DNA of 27,516 nt, taken from JBEKYD01 sp049509915. Its GTDB lineage: Bacteria; Acidobacteriota; Terriglobia; Bryobacterales; Bryobacteraceae. Below are positions 1 to 7,793 of this stretch, one piece after another. A program made the translations under genes and the position numbers. Location: assembly GCA_049509915.1 (NCBI GenBank), contig JBEKZL010000121.1:1-27516 (forward strand), read 5' to 3'. The notes below the pieces were generated by a model. It was not told where the DNA came from, did no database searches, and worked only from the letters and a program-made list of their open reading frames with translations. Within the stretch, counting starts at the first letter, position 1; the number at the start of each line of letters is the position of its first letter.

Positions 1-369
1 GTTGGTGAAGGAGCGAATCTCGGATCGAAGGGTATTGAAGTTGATCCGGCAGTGGCTGGCAGCGGGAGTGATGGAAGACGGGACGGTGAGGGAAACGCTG
101 GCGGGAACCCCGCAGGGCGGAGCGATCTCGCCGTTGCTGGCGACGTTCTTCGAGGCTGGGGGAATTACTTCCGAACGGGCACGAGCTCACGGGAGTTCCT
201 GAAGATGGACCGATTCGTGTATTCGCGACTGGTGCGCTGGTTAAATCGGCGAGGCGGGCAACGCGGCGGGGCATCTGGACCGGCAAACAGTTTTGGGCTA
301 TGGGTCTGCACCGCCTGCGTGGGACCGTGCGCTACCCGGCGCAAGCCGCACCAGGAAGATCATCGTTAA
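1..369 (+). pseudogene. group II intron reverse transcriptase/maturase remnant, internally deleted and frameshifted
   Basis: The reading frame from base 2 carries the RT domain 4-5 signature of group II intron maturases, with 'GTPQGGAISPLLA' at about bases 107-145. It then loses the RT pattern before any YADD box. One frame over, from about base 148, the sequence resumes as 'RGWGNYFRTG' followed by 'MDRFVYSRLVRWLNRR', which is the maturase X/C-terminal region of the same family. The palm strand with the catalytic aspartates and most of domains 5-7 are therefore missing, and the two remaining pieces are out of frame. The 5' end lies outside the window. The protein cannot be an active reverse transcriptase. 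The family assignment is secure from the two signatures; the exact deletion points are inferred. Confidence 0.85.
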
Positions 370-400
370 GCCGTGTGCGGGAAAACCGCACGCACGGTTT
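367..400 (+). ncRNA. group II intron domain V
   Basis: Directly after the maturase remnant the sequence folds as a domain V hairpin. AGCCGTG (369-375) pairs with CACGGTT (393-399), and TGCGG (376-380) pairs with CCGCA (386-390). A short GAAAA loop closes the top, and the two-base bulge CG (391-392) lies on the 3' side. The AGC at the base of the stem and the asymmetric two-base bulge are the conserved hallmarks of the group II ribozyme core. The RNA core therefore looks better preserved than the protein that once moved the element. The rest of the ribozyme (domains I-IV) lies outside the window or is lost. Confidence 0.75.
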
Positions 401-423
401 GAAAGGGGTTTGTTGAAAACGGG

Positions 424-440
424 CTGGCTATTCTAGCCAG
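424..440 (+). other. perfect 7-bp hairpin between intron domain V and the antitoxin start
   Basis: CTGGCTA (424-430) and TAGCCAG (434-440) form a perfect stem with a three-base loop. It ends 20 bases before the antitoxin start codon. It may be the outer part of intron domain VI, a terminator-type stem of the kind group IIC introns insert beside, or a regulatory hairpin in the antitoxin leader. No T-run follows, so it is not a standard terminator. The intron's 3' boundary could not be fixed. Confidence 0.4.
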
Positions 441-460
441 TACCGCGTCAAAATCTACCT

Positions 461-709
461 ATGCGTACCACGCTCAGCCTGGATGACGATGTTGCCGCAT
501 TACTGGAGCAGATGCGGAAGGCGAAAGAGACGACTTTCAAGCAGATCGTGAACGACGCCCTTCGGGAAGGTCTGGCGCGACTGAGTTCTCCCGCTGAACC
601 GCGGCCATTTCGCACCCAGCCGGTCGACTTGGGGAACTGCTATTATCCGAATCTGGATAATGTCTGGGACGTTTTGGACGAGGTGGAACGAAGCGGGTCG
701 GGGAGATGA
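461..709 (+). CDS. vapB: VapB-like ribbon-helix-helix antitoxin
   Basis: An 82-residue protein starting 'MRTTLSLDDDVAALLEQ', the N-terminal beta strand and first helix of a ribbon-helix-helix (Arc/MetJ) DNA-binding fold. A second helix follows at about residues 27-42 ('TFKQIVNDALREGLARL'). The acidic, aromatic tail (residues 50-78, including 'YYPNLDNVWDVLDE') is where antitoxins of this class grip the toxin. Its stop codon overlaps the start of the PIN toxin by 4 bases (ATGA), the usual toxin-antitoxin arrangement. As in the family, it would neutralise the toxin and repress its own promoter. No good Shine-Dalgarno sequence precedes the ATG, and the bases just upstream belong to the group II intron remnant. 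The native promoter may therefore be displaced or supplied by the intron. Confidence 0.85.
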   Translation: MRTTLSLDDDVAALLEQMRKAKETTFKQIVNDALREGLARLSSPAEPRPFRTQPVDLGNCYYPNLDNVWDVLDEVERSGSGR

Positions 710-1137
710 TTCTCGTGGACGTAAATCTGCTGGTCTACGCTTGGGACCGCGGGGCACCACAACACGAAACGGCTGTTGGGTGGCTGGATAGGAAACTGAG
801 CGAACCTACCCGAGTGGGGCTGCCCTGGGAGTGCCTGCTTGGCTTTATGCGGGTGGTCACGAACCCCCGCATCTACGAGAGACCTGCGCCGGTGAACCTG
901 GCATGGGGGCAGGTGGAGCATTGGCTGAGCGCTCGCAATGCATGGATACCGCTGCCGGGCAATCGGCACCAGGAAATCCTAGGACGCCTCTTGACTCGGC
1001 TGGGGGGTGGAGCGAAATTGATTCCCGACGCTCATCTGGCAGCCCTTGCGATCGAGCACGGACTCGACCTCTGTTCGACGGACGGCGATTTTGCGCGATT
1101 CGAGGGTTTGAGGTGGGTGAATCCGTTGAACCGGTAG
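706..1137 (+). CDS. vapC: VapC-like PIN-domain ribonuclease toxin
   Basis: A 143-residue PIN-domain protein. The acidic residues that bind the catalytic metal can be read in order: D5 in 'MILVDVNLLVYA', E42 in 'GLPWECLLGFMRVVTN', D108 in 'LIPDAHLAALAIEHGL', and D126/D128 in 'CSTDGDFARF'. This is the full active-site set, so the toxin appears intact. VapC toxins cleave tRNA or rRNA and stop translation until the cognate antitoxin binds. Length is typical for the family. The gene starts within the last codons of the antitoxin, which implies translational coupling. The exact RNA target cannot be predicted from sequence. Confidence 0.9.
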   Translation: MILVDVNLLVYAWDRGAPQHETAVGWLDRKLSEPTRVGLPWECLLGFMRVVTNPRIYERPAPVNLAWGQVEHWLSARNAWIPLPGNRHQEILGRLLTRLGGGAKLIPDAHLAALAIEHGLDLCSTDGDFARFEGLRWVNPLNR

Positions 1138-1157
1138 TTCTGTTGAACCTTTAGTTC
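1125..1157 (+). repeat. tandem 17-bp repeat spanning the vapC stop codon
   Basis: GTTGAACCGGTAGTTC (1125-1140) is followed after one base by GTTGAACCTTTAGTTC (1142-1157), with 14 of 16 positions identical. The first copy encodes the last VapC residues and its TAG stop; the second reproduces a TAG in the same phase of the repeat. Each unit holds a GAAC-N5-GTTC inverted repeat. It could be a small slippage duplication or a protein-binding site. Confidence 0.6.
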
Positions 1158-1201
1158 GGCTCTTGGCATCCTTAGTGCGCACTATCGACTCACGACGCCG
1201 A

Positions 1202-2053
1202 TCACCGCCAGCCATGTACGTGGAAGGGCACGTAATAGCGCGAGTCGCGATCCCGCGTGGTCAGTTTGAAGCCGCGCTCCGTCAGAAACTCGCGGACAAA
1301 GGCGAGCGTGCGGAACGCCTCGCCCTCACCGCGAGAGGCTCTGAAATCGTGCGCCGCGATCGAGACGGAGCGAGTGCGATCGAGCGCACGGCGGCAACCC
1401 GGAAGCGCCAGCCGCTCGGCGCCCTCGATATTCATCTTGAGAAAGTCGATGCGTTCGATGGAGCACTCCACCGCCAGGTCGTCGAAGCGTAAGCCCTCCA
1501 CCGCGAAACTTGTGGGCGAGGCCGCTCCATTGCGCACATAGTTGGATTCCCACACTGGCAGCGTCTCGATTTGAAGGCTGGCCGGCGCTTCCACGCAGGC
1601 GCGCTGGATGGCCGTCACGTTCGATAGCCGGTTGCGCTCGCAGAATTTTTCCAAAGCCAGGAACGAAACCGGGTGCGGTTCGATCGCGTAGACTCTTCCC
1701 GCCGGACCCACGGCACGGGAGAACGCGAACACGTCTTCGCCGCGCCCCGCGCCGATGTCCACGATCGCGTCCCCCGCCTGCGGCTTGTAAACGTGAAACC
1801 AGTAGTCGCCGGCGTCGCGCAGATACTTCTCCGCGGCATGGCACCATCGCTGCCAGTTCGGTTCCCCCACCTGGAAAAGATCCGGGTCGGGGAAGTAGTG
1901 GGGACCCACGCGCCGCATCCACATGCCGTCCCACAGGATTTCAATGTCCACGGCCGGCGCGGCCGCGCGTGCCGCGGCCGTCGCCGCGCTCGCCAACTCC
2001 CGTCTTCCGGCGGGATTATCCAGCGCCTGCACCTTCGATGGATCGATCCACAT
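1202..2053 (-). CDS. FkbM-family SAM-dependent methyltransferase
   Basis: A 283-residue protein with a class I methyltransferase fold. Motif I, the SAM-binding glycine loop, reads 'VDIGAGRGEDV' at residues 98-108, and the acidic residue after strand 2 is E125 in 'YAIEPHP'. The FkbM hallmark 'IDFLKMNIEGAE' lies at residues 202-213, where the family usually has 'DFLKiDvEGaE'. FkbM proteins O-methylate polyketides, sugars or glycans. The N-terminal 90 residues are family-variable and lack a signal peptide. No polyketide, glycosyltransferase or sugar-nucleotide gene is nearby, so the substrate is unknown. It stands alone on the minus strand, converging with the toxin-antitoxin pair and diverging from the HAF-repeat gene. 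Confidence 0.85.
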   Translation of the reverse strand: MWIDPSKVQALDNPAGRRELASAATAAARAAAPAVDIEILWDGMWMRRVGPHYFPDPDLFQVGEPNWQRWCHAAEKYLRDAGDYWFHVYKPQAGDAIVDIGAGRGEDVFAFSRAVGPAGRVYAIEPHPVSFLALEKFCERNRLSNVTAIQRACVEAPASLQIETLPVWESNYVRNGAASPTSFAVEGLRFDDLAVECSIERIDFLKMNIEGAERLALPGCRRALDRTRSVSIAAHDFRASRGEGEAFRTLAFVREFLTERGFKLTTRDRDSRYYVPFHVHGWR

Positions 2054-2235
2054 GGTTAGTCCATCCCTTTCGTTCGCGCCGCCGCTTGTCCGGCGAACGC
2101 CGGTGTGCCGGATGCGCGGCTGACGTCAGCGTCATTCCGGGTGTCGCCGACGCAATTTCTCCAGCATTTTAGTAAGCCCAGTACCGTTTATGCCGATGCC
2201 GTTACCTTTATGTCTTAATGATACGGGACCGATCC

Positions 2236-2265
2236 TTGCAACAGTGAATTGGCCGGGTGTACAAT
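2236..2265 (+). promoter_or_regulatory. candidate sigma-70 promoter for the HAF-repeat gene
   Basis: TTGCAA (2236-2241) and TACAAT (2260-2265) are separated by 18 bases and lie about 90 bases upstream of the chosen start at 2354. This stretch is also the most AT-rich part of the divergent 300-base gap (2054-2353) behind the FkbM gene. The assignment is by eye only. The rest of the gap shows no ORF or RNA gene. Confidence 0.4.
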
Positions 2266-2353
2266 TCGGAGGCTCGGCATCCGAAACAAGCGATCCGAGT
2301 CAAGATTCCTAAAGGCCAAGAATGTAATCGGCCATCCGGAGGAGAGTATTTTG

Positions 2354-4555
2354 ATGGGCTCCAGAACGGTTTTTGACAAAGTTAAAGGACTCGGCTTAAT
2401 GGTGGTGTGTATGACTGTCGCCCAAGGCGCGTGGGGGCAAACCTACACCGCGGCGGGGTTGGGCACCCTCTCCGGGGGATCGACCAGCTACCCGACCGCC
2501 ATCAATGCCAGCGGGCAGGTCGTTGGATACGCCAATACCTCGTCCGGAGCAATCCACGCGTTTCTTTACAGCAGTGGAGTCATGAGCGACTTGGGTTCGC
2601 TGAGCGGCGACTTATACAGCCAGGCAACGGGCATCAATAACAGCGGGGAGGTTGTTGGCTTTGCTTCCCCGTCTTACGGCAGTGCGGCTACATACGCATT
2701 TGTGTACAGCGGCGGTAACATGACTCTCCTGGGCACGCTTACGGGCGACCCCTACAGCGTCGCCAACGCTGTCAATAGCAGCGGCCAGGTTGCGGGATAT
2801 TCCCTTAGCTCCGGTTCGCCGAGTATCCCCACCGCGTTTCTGTACAGCGGCAGCGGAAGCCCGCAGGGCCTGGGTACGCTGGGAGGTGCCGATAGCTTAG
2901 CCGAGGGCATCAACAGCCTCGGGCAGGTGGTTGGGTGGTCTCATACCTCCGGTACCTCCGGCGGACAGCAACACGGGTTTTTCTATAACGGCACGTCGAT
3001 GACCGATCTGGGCACTCTCTCCGGCGGAAACCAGAGCATCGCCTCGGCGATCAACACCAGCGGGCAAATTGTGGGATTCGGCAACACAGGCTCGGCGCCC
3101 GCCCACGCGTTTCTCTACACCGCTGGGACCGGGATGACCGACCTGGGCGTTATCAGCGGCTATGTAACCAGCTTCGCGACGGCTATCAATAGCGGCGGGC
3201 AGATTGTGGGGTATAGCACTTCCTCCGGCGCAATCGCGCACGCTTTTGTGTACAGTGACGCGACGATGACGGATCTGAACAGCGTAGTTTCCGGCCTTCC
3301 CGGTGGCGCATACCTTGAATATGCCACTGCGATCAACGATTCCGGACAAATTATCGCCGTGGCAAGCAATAACCTCGCTTACCTCTTGACTCCCAACACG
3401 ACCACGACTGCGCTGCAATTGATTCCAGTCACTCCCTGCCGCGTGATCGATACGCGCAACACAGCCGGGACTTTCGGCGGACCGTACATTGCCGGCAACA
3501 CTACCCGCCCTATCCCGGTCCCGTCCAGTTCCTGCGGGATCCCTGCGAACGCAGCGGCCTATTCGCTCAATGTTACGGTCTTACCCAGGACGGGATCCCT
3601 GGACTATCTGTTGGTCTGGCCAACCGGCCAGTCGGAACCCGGGGTTTCCACGCTCAATTCGTATGAAGGGGCGGTTCTGGCCAATGCCGCCATCGTTCCC
3701 GCCGGCACGGGTGGGTCCATCGATGTTTACGCCACCGACGACACGGACCTGCTGATCGACATCAACGGCTACTTTGTGCCGCACACCACCGGATCGCTGC
3801 AGTTCTACCCGTTGACTCCATGCCGGGTGCTGGACACGCGAAGCGGTAGTGGGCCGCTTGCCGGACCGTCTCTGGCGGCCGGCGTGCCCCGGTCGTTCCC
3901 GATCCCGTCGAGCGGGTGCGACGTGCCCAGCGGCGCCGGCGCCTATGCGTTTAATGTGACGGTGCAGCCGCCGCCGGCGGGGGGGCTGGACTATCTGGCA
4001 GCCTGGCCGACTGGAGGGGCGAATCCCGGTGCCTCCACGTTGAACGACTATGCCGGCACGGTGGTGGCTAACGCGGCGATCGTACCGGCTGGAACCGGCG
4101 GCGCGGTCACTTTCTATGCCTCCAATACGACCGACCTGCTGGTGGACATCAACGGTTACTTCGCGGCGCCGGGCGCGGGCGGGCTCAACTTCTACACCGT
4201 GACCCCCTGCCGCATCGTAGATACGCGCAACACGCCGGACGGCACATTCGCCGGACCGATTATGACGTCGTCTACGACTAGGCCGTTCCCGCTGTCCCAG
4301 GGCCCTTGTGGGATACCGGAGAGCGCGGCGGCGTACTCGCTCAACGTGACGGTGCAGCCCTATGAGGACGACCTCGATTACCTGAGCATTTGGCCCGTCG
4401 GAGCAAGCGTGCCGGGGGTATCGACGTTGAACTCCTACACCGGCACGGTTGTGGCGAACGCGGCAATCGTTCCGGCCGGGACCGGTGGTGCCGTCAACGT
4501 GTTCGTGACGAACACCACCTACGTCATCATCGACACCAACGGGTATTTCCAATAA
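2354..4555 (+). CDS. secreted HAF-repeat protein with three C-terminal beta domains
   Basis: The start at 2354 was preferred over the earlier in-frame ATG at 2249 because GGAGGAGAG (2338-2346) sits at the right distance and because residues 1-28 then form a signal peptide ending 'AQGAWGQ'. The product has 733 residues. Residues about 30-350 hold about seven HAF-type repeats of 40-50 residues. Each contains a 'AINxSGQVVGY' segment, then 'HAFLYS' and 'MTDLGTLSGG'; these are the source of the HAF name and probably form a beta-propeller-like surface. Residues about 355-733 are three copies of a roughly 125-residue domain, each opening with 'TPCRVxDTR' and ending 'DINGYF' or 'DTNGYF'. Each copy has two conserved cysteines, which fits an exported, disulphide-bonded protein. 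No catalytic motif is seen. The role is unknown: surface adhesion or ligand binding is inference. Confidence 0.85.
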   Translation: MGSRTVFDKVKGLGLMVVCMTVAQGAWGQTYTAAGLGTLSGGSTSYPTAINASGQVVGYANTSSGAIHAFLYSSGVMSDLGSLSGDLYSQATGINNSGEVVGFASPSYGSAATYAFVYSGGNMTLLGTLTGDPYSVANAVNSSGQVAGYSLSSGSPSIPTAFLYSGSGSPQGLGTLGGADSLAEGINSLGQVVGWSHTSGTSGGQQHGFFYNGTSMTDLGTLSGGNQSIASAINTSGQIVGFGNTGSAPAHAFLYTAGTGMTDLGVISGYVTSFATAINSGGQIVGYSTSSGAIAHAFVYSDATMTDLNSVVSGLPGGAYLEYATAINDSGQIIAVASNNLAYLLTPNTTTTALQLIPVTPCRVIDTRNTAGTFGGPYIAGNTTRPIPVPSSSCGIPANAAAYSLNVTVLPRTGSLDYLLVWPTGQSEPGVSTLNSYEGAVLANAAIVPAGTGGSIDVYATDDTDLLIDINGYFVPHTTGSLQFYPLTPCRVLDTRSGSGPLAGPSLAAGVPRSFPIPSSGCDVPSGAGAYAFNVTVQPPPAGGLDYLAAWPTGGANPGASTLNDYAGTVVANAAIVPAGTGGAVTFYASNTTDLLVDINGYFAAPGAGGLNFYTVTPCRIVDTRNTPDGTFAGPIMTSSTTRPFPLSQGPCGIPESAAAYSLNVTVQPYEDDLDYLSIWPVGASVPGVSTLNSYTGTVVANAAIVPAGTGGAVNVFVTNTTYVIIDTNGYFQ
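3418..4552 (+). repeat. three tandem copies of a ~375-bp coding repeat
   Basis: Copies start near 3418, 3799 and 4183. In each, 'PCRV/IxDTR' begins the unit, 'AAYSLNVTV' (or a close variant) lies in the middle, 'NAAIVPAGTGG' follows, and 'NGYF' ends it. Divergence between copies is substantial, so the duplication is old and probably maintained by function. Confidence 0.8.
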
Positions 4556-4572
4556 GCCGTATTGCGACCCTC

Positions 4573-4603
4573 GGCGCGGCGCGGCCAATTACCGCGCCGC
4601 GCC
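4573..4603 (+). terminator. strong hairpin after the HAF-repeat gene
   Basis: GGCGCGGCGCGG (4573-4584) and CCGCGCCGCGCC (4592-4603) form a perfect 12-bp GC stem with a 7-base loop, 18 bases after the stop codon. The following sequence has only a weak T stretch, so it is terminator-like rather than a textbook intrinsic terminator. Confidence 0.65.
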
Positions 4604-4643
4604 ATCGCGTTTGTAAATACTTGCAGGTACGCGATGGGAACTT

Positions 4644-4930
4644 TCAATACCTCATCAACTTGACTCGAATCATGGCACCTTCGGAGGACAATCTGACGGT
4701 AGGGCCGGAATAGTCGCCTTGCGAGGTTGTCCCAAGCGCGGTCCGTTTCCATACACCGTTCTCGTAGGCGCCTTCTTCATTGGAGAGTAACTGCGCCGCC
4801 GTGTAACTCGATCCTTGCGCCGGCCGGAACTCCATCGAAGAATCGAAGCCCATGATCAGAAACTCGTCCGGGGCGAGTTCGGCGAAAACCAGCCAATGGG
4901 GGCGCCTCGCCCGTGCCATCGGAACGATTT
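4644..4930 (-). pseudogene. C-terminal fragment of a beta-galactosidase-like glycoside hydrolase
   Basis: About 95 minus-strand codons read like the C-terminal beta domain found in GH35/GH42-type beta-galactosidases (DUF5597-like). Visible parts are 'LVFAELAPDEFLIMGFDS', then 'NEEGAYENGVWKRT', then a closing 'GAMIRVKLMRY' before the stop. In intact enzymes this follows several hundred residues of TIM barrel. None of that barrel is present here; beyond base ~4930 the frame runs into the ADOP gene's ribosome binding site and coding sequence. An ATG at 4919 exists but would give an isolated 91-residue domain. I read it as a gene remnant. The alternative, a small free-standing protein, is less likely because there is no suitable leader. 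The family call rests on remembered family patterns only. Confidence 0.5.
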
Positions 4931-4959
4931 TAGGCACCGAAGAGCAGGAGGGATGACGA

Positions 4960-7581
4960 ATGTTCTGGCGACGGAAGCGGTCCCCGGCCGATTTTGGCGA
5001 GGAGATTCGCGCGCATCTCGACCTCGAAGCCGACGAATGGAAGTCCCAAGGCCTGGCCGACCGGGACGCCGGCAACGCCGCGCGCAGAAGTTTCGGGAAT
5101 GTGACGGCGGCCCGGGAGCGCTTCTACGAAACAGGCCGCCCGCTGTGGTTGGACCACCTGCTTCAAGACCTCCGCTACGCCCTCCGCGGCATGCGCAAGA
5201 GTCCGGGTTTCACCGTGGCGGTGGTATTTACGCTGGCCTTGGGCATGGGCGCGAACACCGCCATCTTCAGCCTGATCGATGCCGTGTTGATGCGCTCGCT
5301 GCCGGTGAAAGACCCGTCGAGCCTGTACTTTCTGAACAGCGCCGGCGCTCGCGGGGTTCGCGTATCGCCGCCCTACCCCTGTTTCGAACGCTTCCGGTCG
5401 CAGGCAACCTTCTTCGCTGGGATTGCCGCGTTCTCCGCTCACGATTTCGGCATTCGCATCGATGGCCCGATGGAGCAGGTGGATGGGGCGACGGTCTCTG
5501 GCAATTACTTCGACCTGCTCGGCGTGAGTCCGTTCGCCGGCCGGCTTTTCACCGCCGCCGACGACCGGCTCAACCCTCCCGCGGCCGTCATCAGTTATGG
5601 GTTCTGGCAGCGGCGCTTCGCCGGTAAGGCGGACGCCATCGGCAAGACATTCTATCTGGACAACACAAAATTCACGATCGTCGGAATCGCGCCGCCTGGG
5701 TTTAACGGCTTGACGCCTGGCCAGCACGACGATGTGACCATGCCGTTTACCATCGCCGGGCCTAAACTCCTTCGCGACCCCGGCGCATGGTTTTTCCGGG
5801 CCGTCGCGCGTCTGAAGCCTGGCATAACGGACGAACGGGCGCGGGTCGGGATCGATCCCATCTTCCAATCCTTCATGAATGAATACCCGCCGTCGGCCGA
5901 CGCCCGCCGCGATTACCTTCGCAACATGGAGCTCAGTCCCGCGTCGCGCGGCCTGGATGAGTTGCGAGAGCGTTTTTCCCGGCCGCTCTGGGCGCTGATG
6001 GCCGTGGTCGGACTGGTGCTGCTGGTGGGATGCGCCAACATCACCAACCTGCTGCTGGCGCGGGCCGACAGGCGCGGGCGGGAGTTCGCGGTGCGGGTCG
6101 CGATCGGCGCCGGGAGGGGTCGTCTGTTCCGCCAGGTGTTAGTCGAGACGGGGTTGCTATTCGCGGCCGGTGGGGTAACCAGCGCCGCGGTGGCGTGGTG
6201 CGCGTCGCGCTCCGTGGTAGGCTTCTTCGCCGGCGGCGCGCACCCTATCCTTATAGAGGTCGATTGGGACTGGCGCGTCGTCGGCTTCACCGCGGGCTTG
6301 TCTTTGCTGACCGCGCTTATTTTCGGTGTGGCGCCGATCTTAAGAGCGCTACGGGCCGATCCCCACCGGGCGATGAAGGATGGCGGGCGCACCACCGGGG
6401 CGCGAGGCATCCAGTTGCGACAGTTTCTGGTGGCGTTTCAAGTGGCGCTGTCGCTGATTCTGCTGATGGGCGCGGCGTTATTTCTCGCCACTCTGCAGAA
6501 CCTTTACTCGAAGGCCGCGGAATTCCACGCCGACCGGGTAGCCCTGCTTTTGATCCACTTACCCGACCCTGTCTACCATCGACCGGAGGTCCGGATTGCC
6601 GGGTGGGACCGGATACTGGCGGAGGTCCGCGGCCTGGCGGGCGTGCGGTCCGCCGGCCTCTCGCGCATGACGCCGCTCGACGGCAGCGATCGCGGTGTGC
6701 GTATCGCGGTGCCCGGATTCCAGCCTCGTTCCGACCGGGACAGCGGCATTGGCCTCAATACCGTGAGTGAGGACTATTTCAGGACCTTGGGGACATCGAT
6801 ACTGCAAGGCCGGGACTTCACCGGGAGCGACCGGGAGGGTGCGCCAAGAGTTGCGCTGCCTAATGAAAGCGCTCGAAGACATTTCTTCGGCCGCCGCGAT
6901 CCAGTCGGAACCTCCGTGACACTGTTGGGTCGCCTGCAATACCGGATCGTCGGCGTGGTCCAGGATGCCAGGCAGGCGGATCTCAGGAAGGAAGCTGGAG
7001 ACTTCGTCTATATTCCGGTCCGGCAACCCATCGATATGGGTGCCTTCATGACGCTGAGCATCCGCACGGCCGGCGACCCGCGGGGCTTGATCGGCGCCTT
7101 TGAGCGCCGGGTGCGCGGCCTGGGTCCGGAGATTCGCGTGATTCGTACCGGCACCCTCGCACAGCAGTTCGACGAAAGCCTGCTGCAGGAACGCCTGATT
7201 TCCACCCTGGCAACCGCTTTCGGCGCGCTGGCGTTGCTGCTTTCGGCGGTGGGATTATACGGCGTCCTGGCGTATTCGGTGGGCCGGCGCACCGCCGAAA
7301 TCGGCATCCGTATGACGCTCGGTGCGCGGCCGGGCCAAGTGGTCTGGAGTGTCCTGAGCGAGACACTTTGGCGGGTAACGCTCGGTCTGGCCGCCGGAGC
7401 CTTGGCCTCGATCCCGCTCGCGAGGCTGGCGGAAAAGCTGCTCTATGGGGTAACGCCGACCGATGCCGTTGCGCTGGCCGGCTCGGCCGCGCTGCTGGTC
7501 GCCGTGTCGTTGCTGGCGAGCTATCTGCCGGCTCGACGGGCAGGCCGGATCGATCCCGCCGCGGCGTTACGGAGCGAGTAG
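4960..7581 (+). CDS. ADOP-family MacB/FtsX-like ABC transporter permease
   Basis: An 873-residue membrane protein with the ADOP layout. A short cytoplasmic prefix (residues ~8-60, 'EEIRAHLDLEADEW') is followed by 'LRYALRGMRKSPGFTVAVVF', which leads into transmembrane helix 1 (~83-106). Next come a periplasmic MacB-type domain and a first FtsX block of helices (~341-470, 'ANITNLLLARADRRGREFAV'). The unit is then repeated: helix near 490, second periplasmic domain, and second FtsX block (~742-866) with 'GRRTAEIGIRMTLGA' and the final 'LPARRAGRIDPAAALRSE'. AGGAGGG seven bases upstream supports the start. No ATPase gene lies next to it, which is why such permeases are called orphan; it may borrow an ATPase or act in mechanotransmission. 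The substrate is unknown. Confidence 0.92.
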   Translation: MFWRRKRSPADFGEEIRAHLDLEADEWKSQGLADRDAGNAARRSFGNVTAARERFYETGRPLWLDHLLQDLRYALRGMRKSPGFTVAVVFTLALGMGANTAIFSLIDAVLMRSLPVKDPSSLYFLNSAGARGVRVSPPYPCFERFRSQATFFAGIAAFSAHDFGIRIDGPMEQVDGATVSGNYFDLLGVSPFAGRLFTAADDRLNPPAAVISYGFWQRRFAGKADAIGKTFYLDNTKFTIVGIAPPGFNGLTPGQHDDVTMPFTIAGPKLLRDPGAWFFRAVARLKPGITDERARVGIDPIFQSFMNEYPPSADARRDYLRNMELSPASRGLDELRERFSRPLWALMAVVGLVLLVGCANITNLLLARADRRGREFAVRVAIGAGRGRLFRQVLVETGLLFAAGGVTSAAVAWCASRSVVGFFAGGAHPILIEVDWDWRVVGFTAGLSLLTALIFGVAPILRALRADPHRAMKDGGRTTGARGIQLRQFLVAFQVALSLILLMGAALFLATLQNLYSKAAEFHADRVALLLIHLPDPVYHRPEVRIAGWDRILAEVRGLAGVRSAGLSRMTPLDGSDRGVRIAVPGFQPRSDRDSGIGLNTVSEDYFRTLGTSILQGRDFTGSDREGAPRVALPNESARRHFFGRRDPVGTSVTLLGRLQYRIVGVVQDARQADLRKEAGDFVYIPVRQPIDMGAFMTLSIRTAGDPRGLIGAFERRVRGLGPEIRVIRTGTLAQQFDESLLQERLISTLATAFGALALLLSAVGLYGVLAYSVGRRTAEIGIRMTLGARPGQVVWSVLSETLWRVTLGLAAGALASIPLARLAEKLLYGVTPTDAVALAGSAALLVAVSLLASYLPARRAGRIDPAAALRSE

Positions 7582-7695
7582 AACGCTCGCGGCCGATATC
7601 GATTCGGTACCCGGGCCGGGGAAAACCCGATCAAGCTGTTCTGCCGGTGTTGTATGATTTGAGAGCCCCAGAATTTGTCAGCGCCGGATTCCCGC

Positions 7696-7740
7696 GTTCG
7701 CATGCACGAAAATGTGAGGTTTCTCACAAAACATGCGAAC
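7696..7740 (+). promoter_or_regulatory. nested inverted repeat in the leader of the TIGR03437-type gene
   Basis: GTTCGCATG (7696-7704) pairs perfectly with CATGCGAAC (7732-7740). Inside it, TGTGAG (7713-7718) pairs with CTCACA (7723-7728) around a GTTT loop. The structure ends 53 bases before the start codon at 7794 and 115 bases after the ADOP stop. It could terminate upstream transcription, bind a dimeric regulator, or fold in the mRNA leader. There is no T-run after it, which weighs against a simple terminator. Confidence 0.5.
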
Positions 7741-7793
7741 CCGAGCCGTTCGGTGCCATTTTCCGGCGTGTGTATTACGGAGGAGATTTCAAA

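Noticed and set aside
3581..4588. Minus-strand ORF opposite the HAF-repeat gene
   Set aside because: Arg-rich shadow of a repeat-bearing gene with a clear signal peptide on the other strand.
7631..7658. Possible promoter with TATGAT at 7653 for the TIGR03437-type gene
   Set aside because: A -10-like hexamer is present but no acceptable -35 hexamer lies at 16-18 bases.
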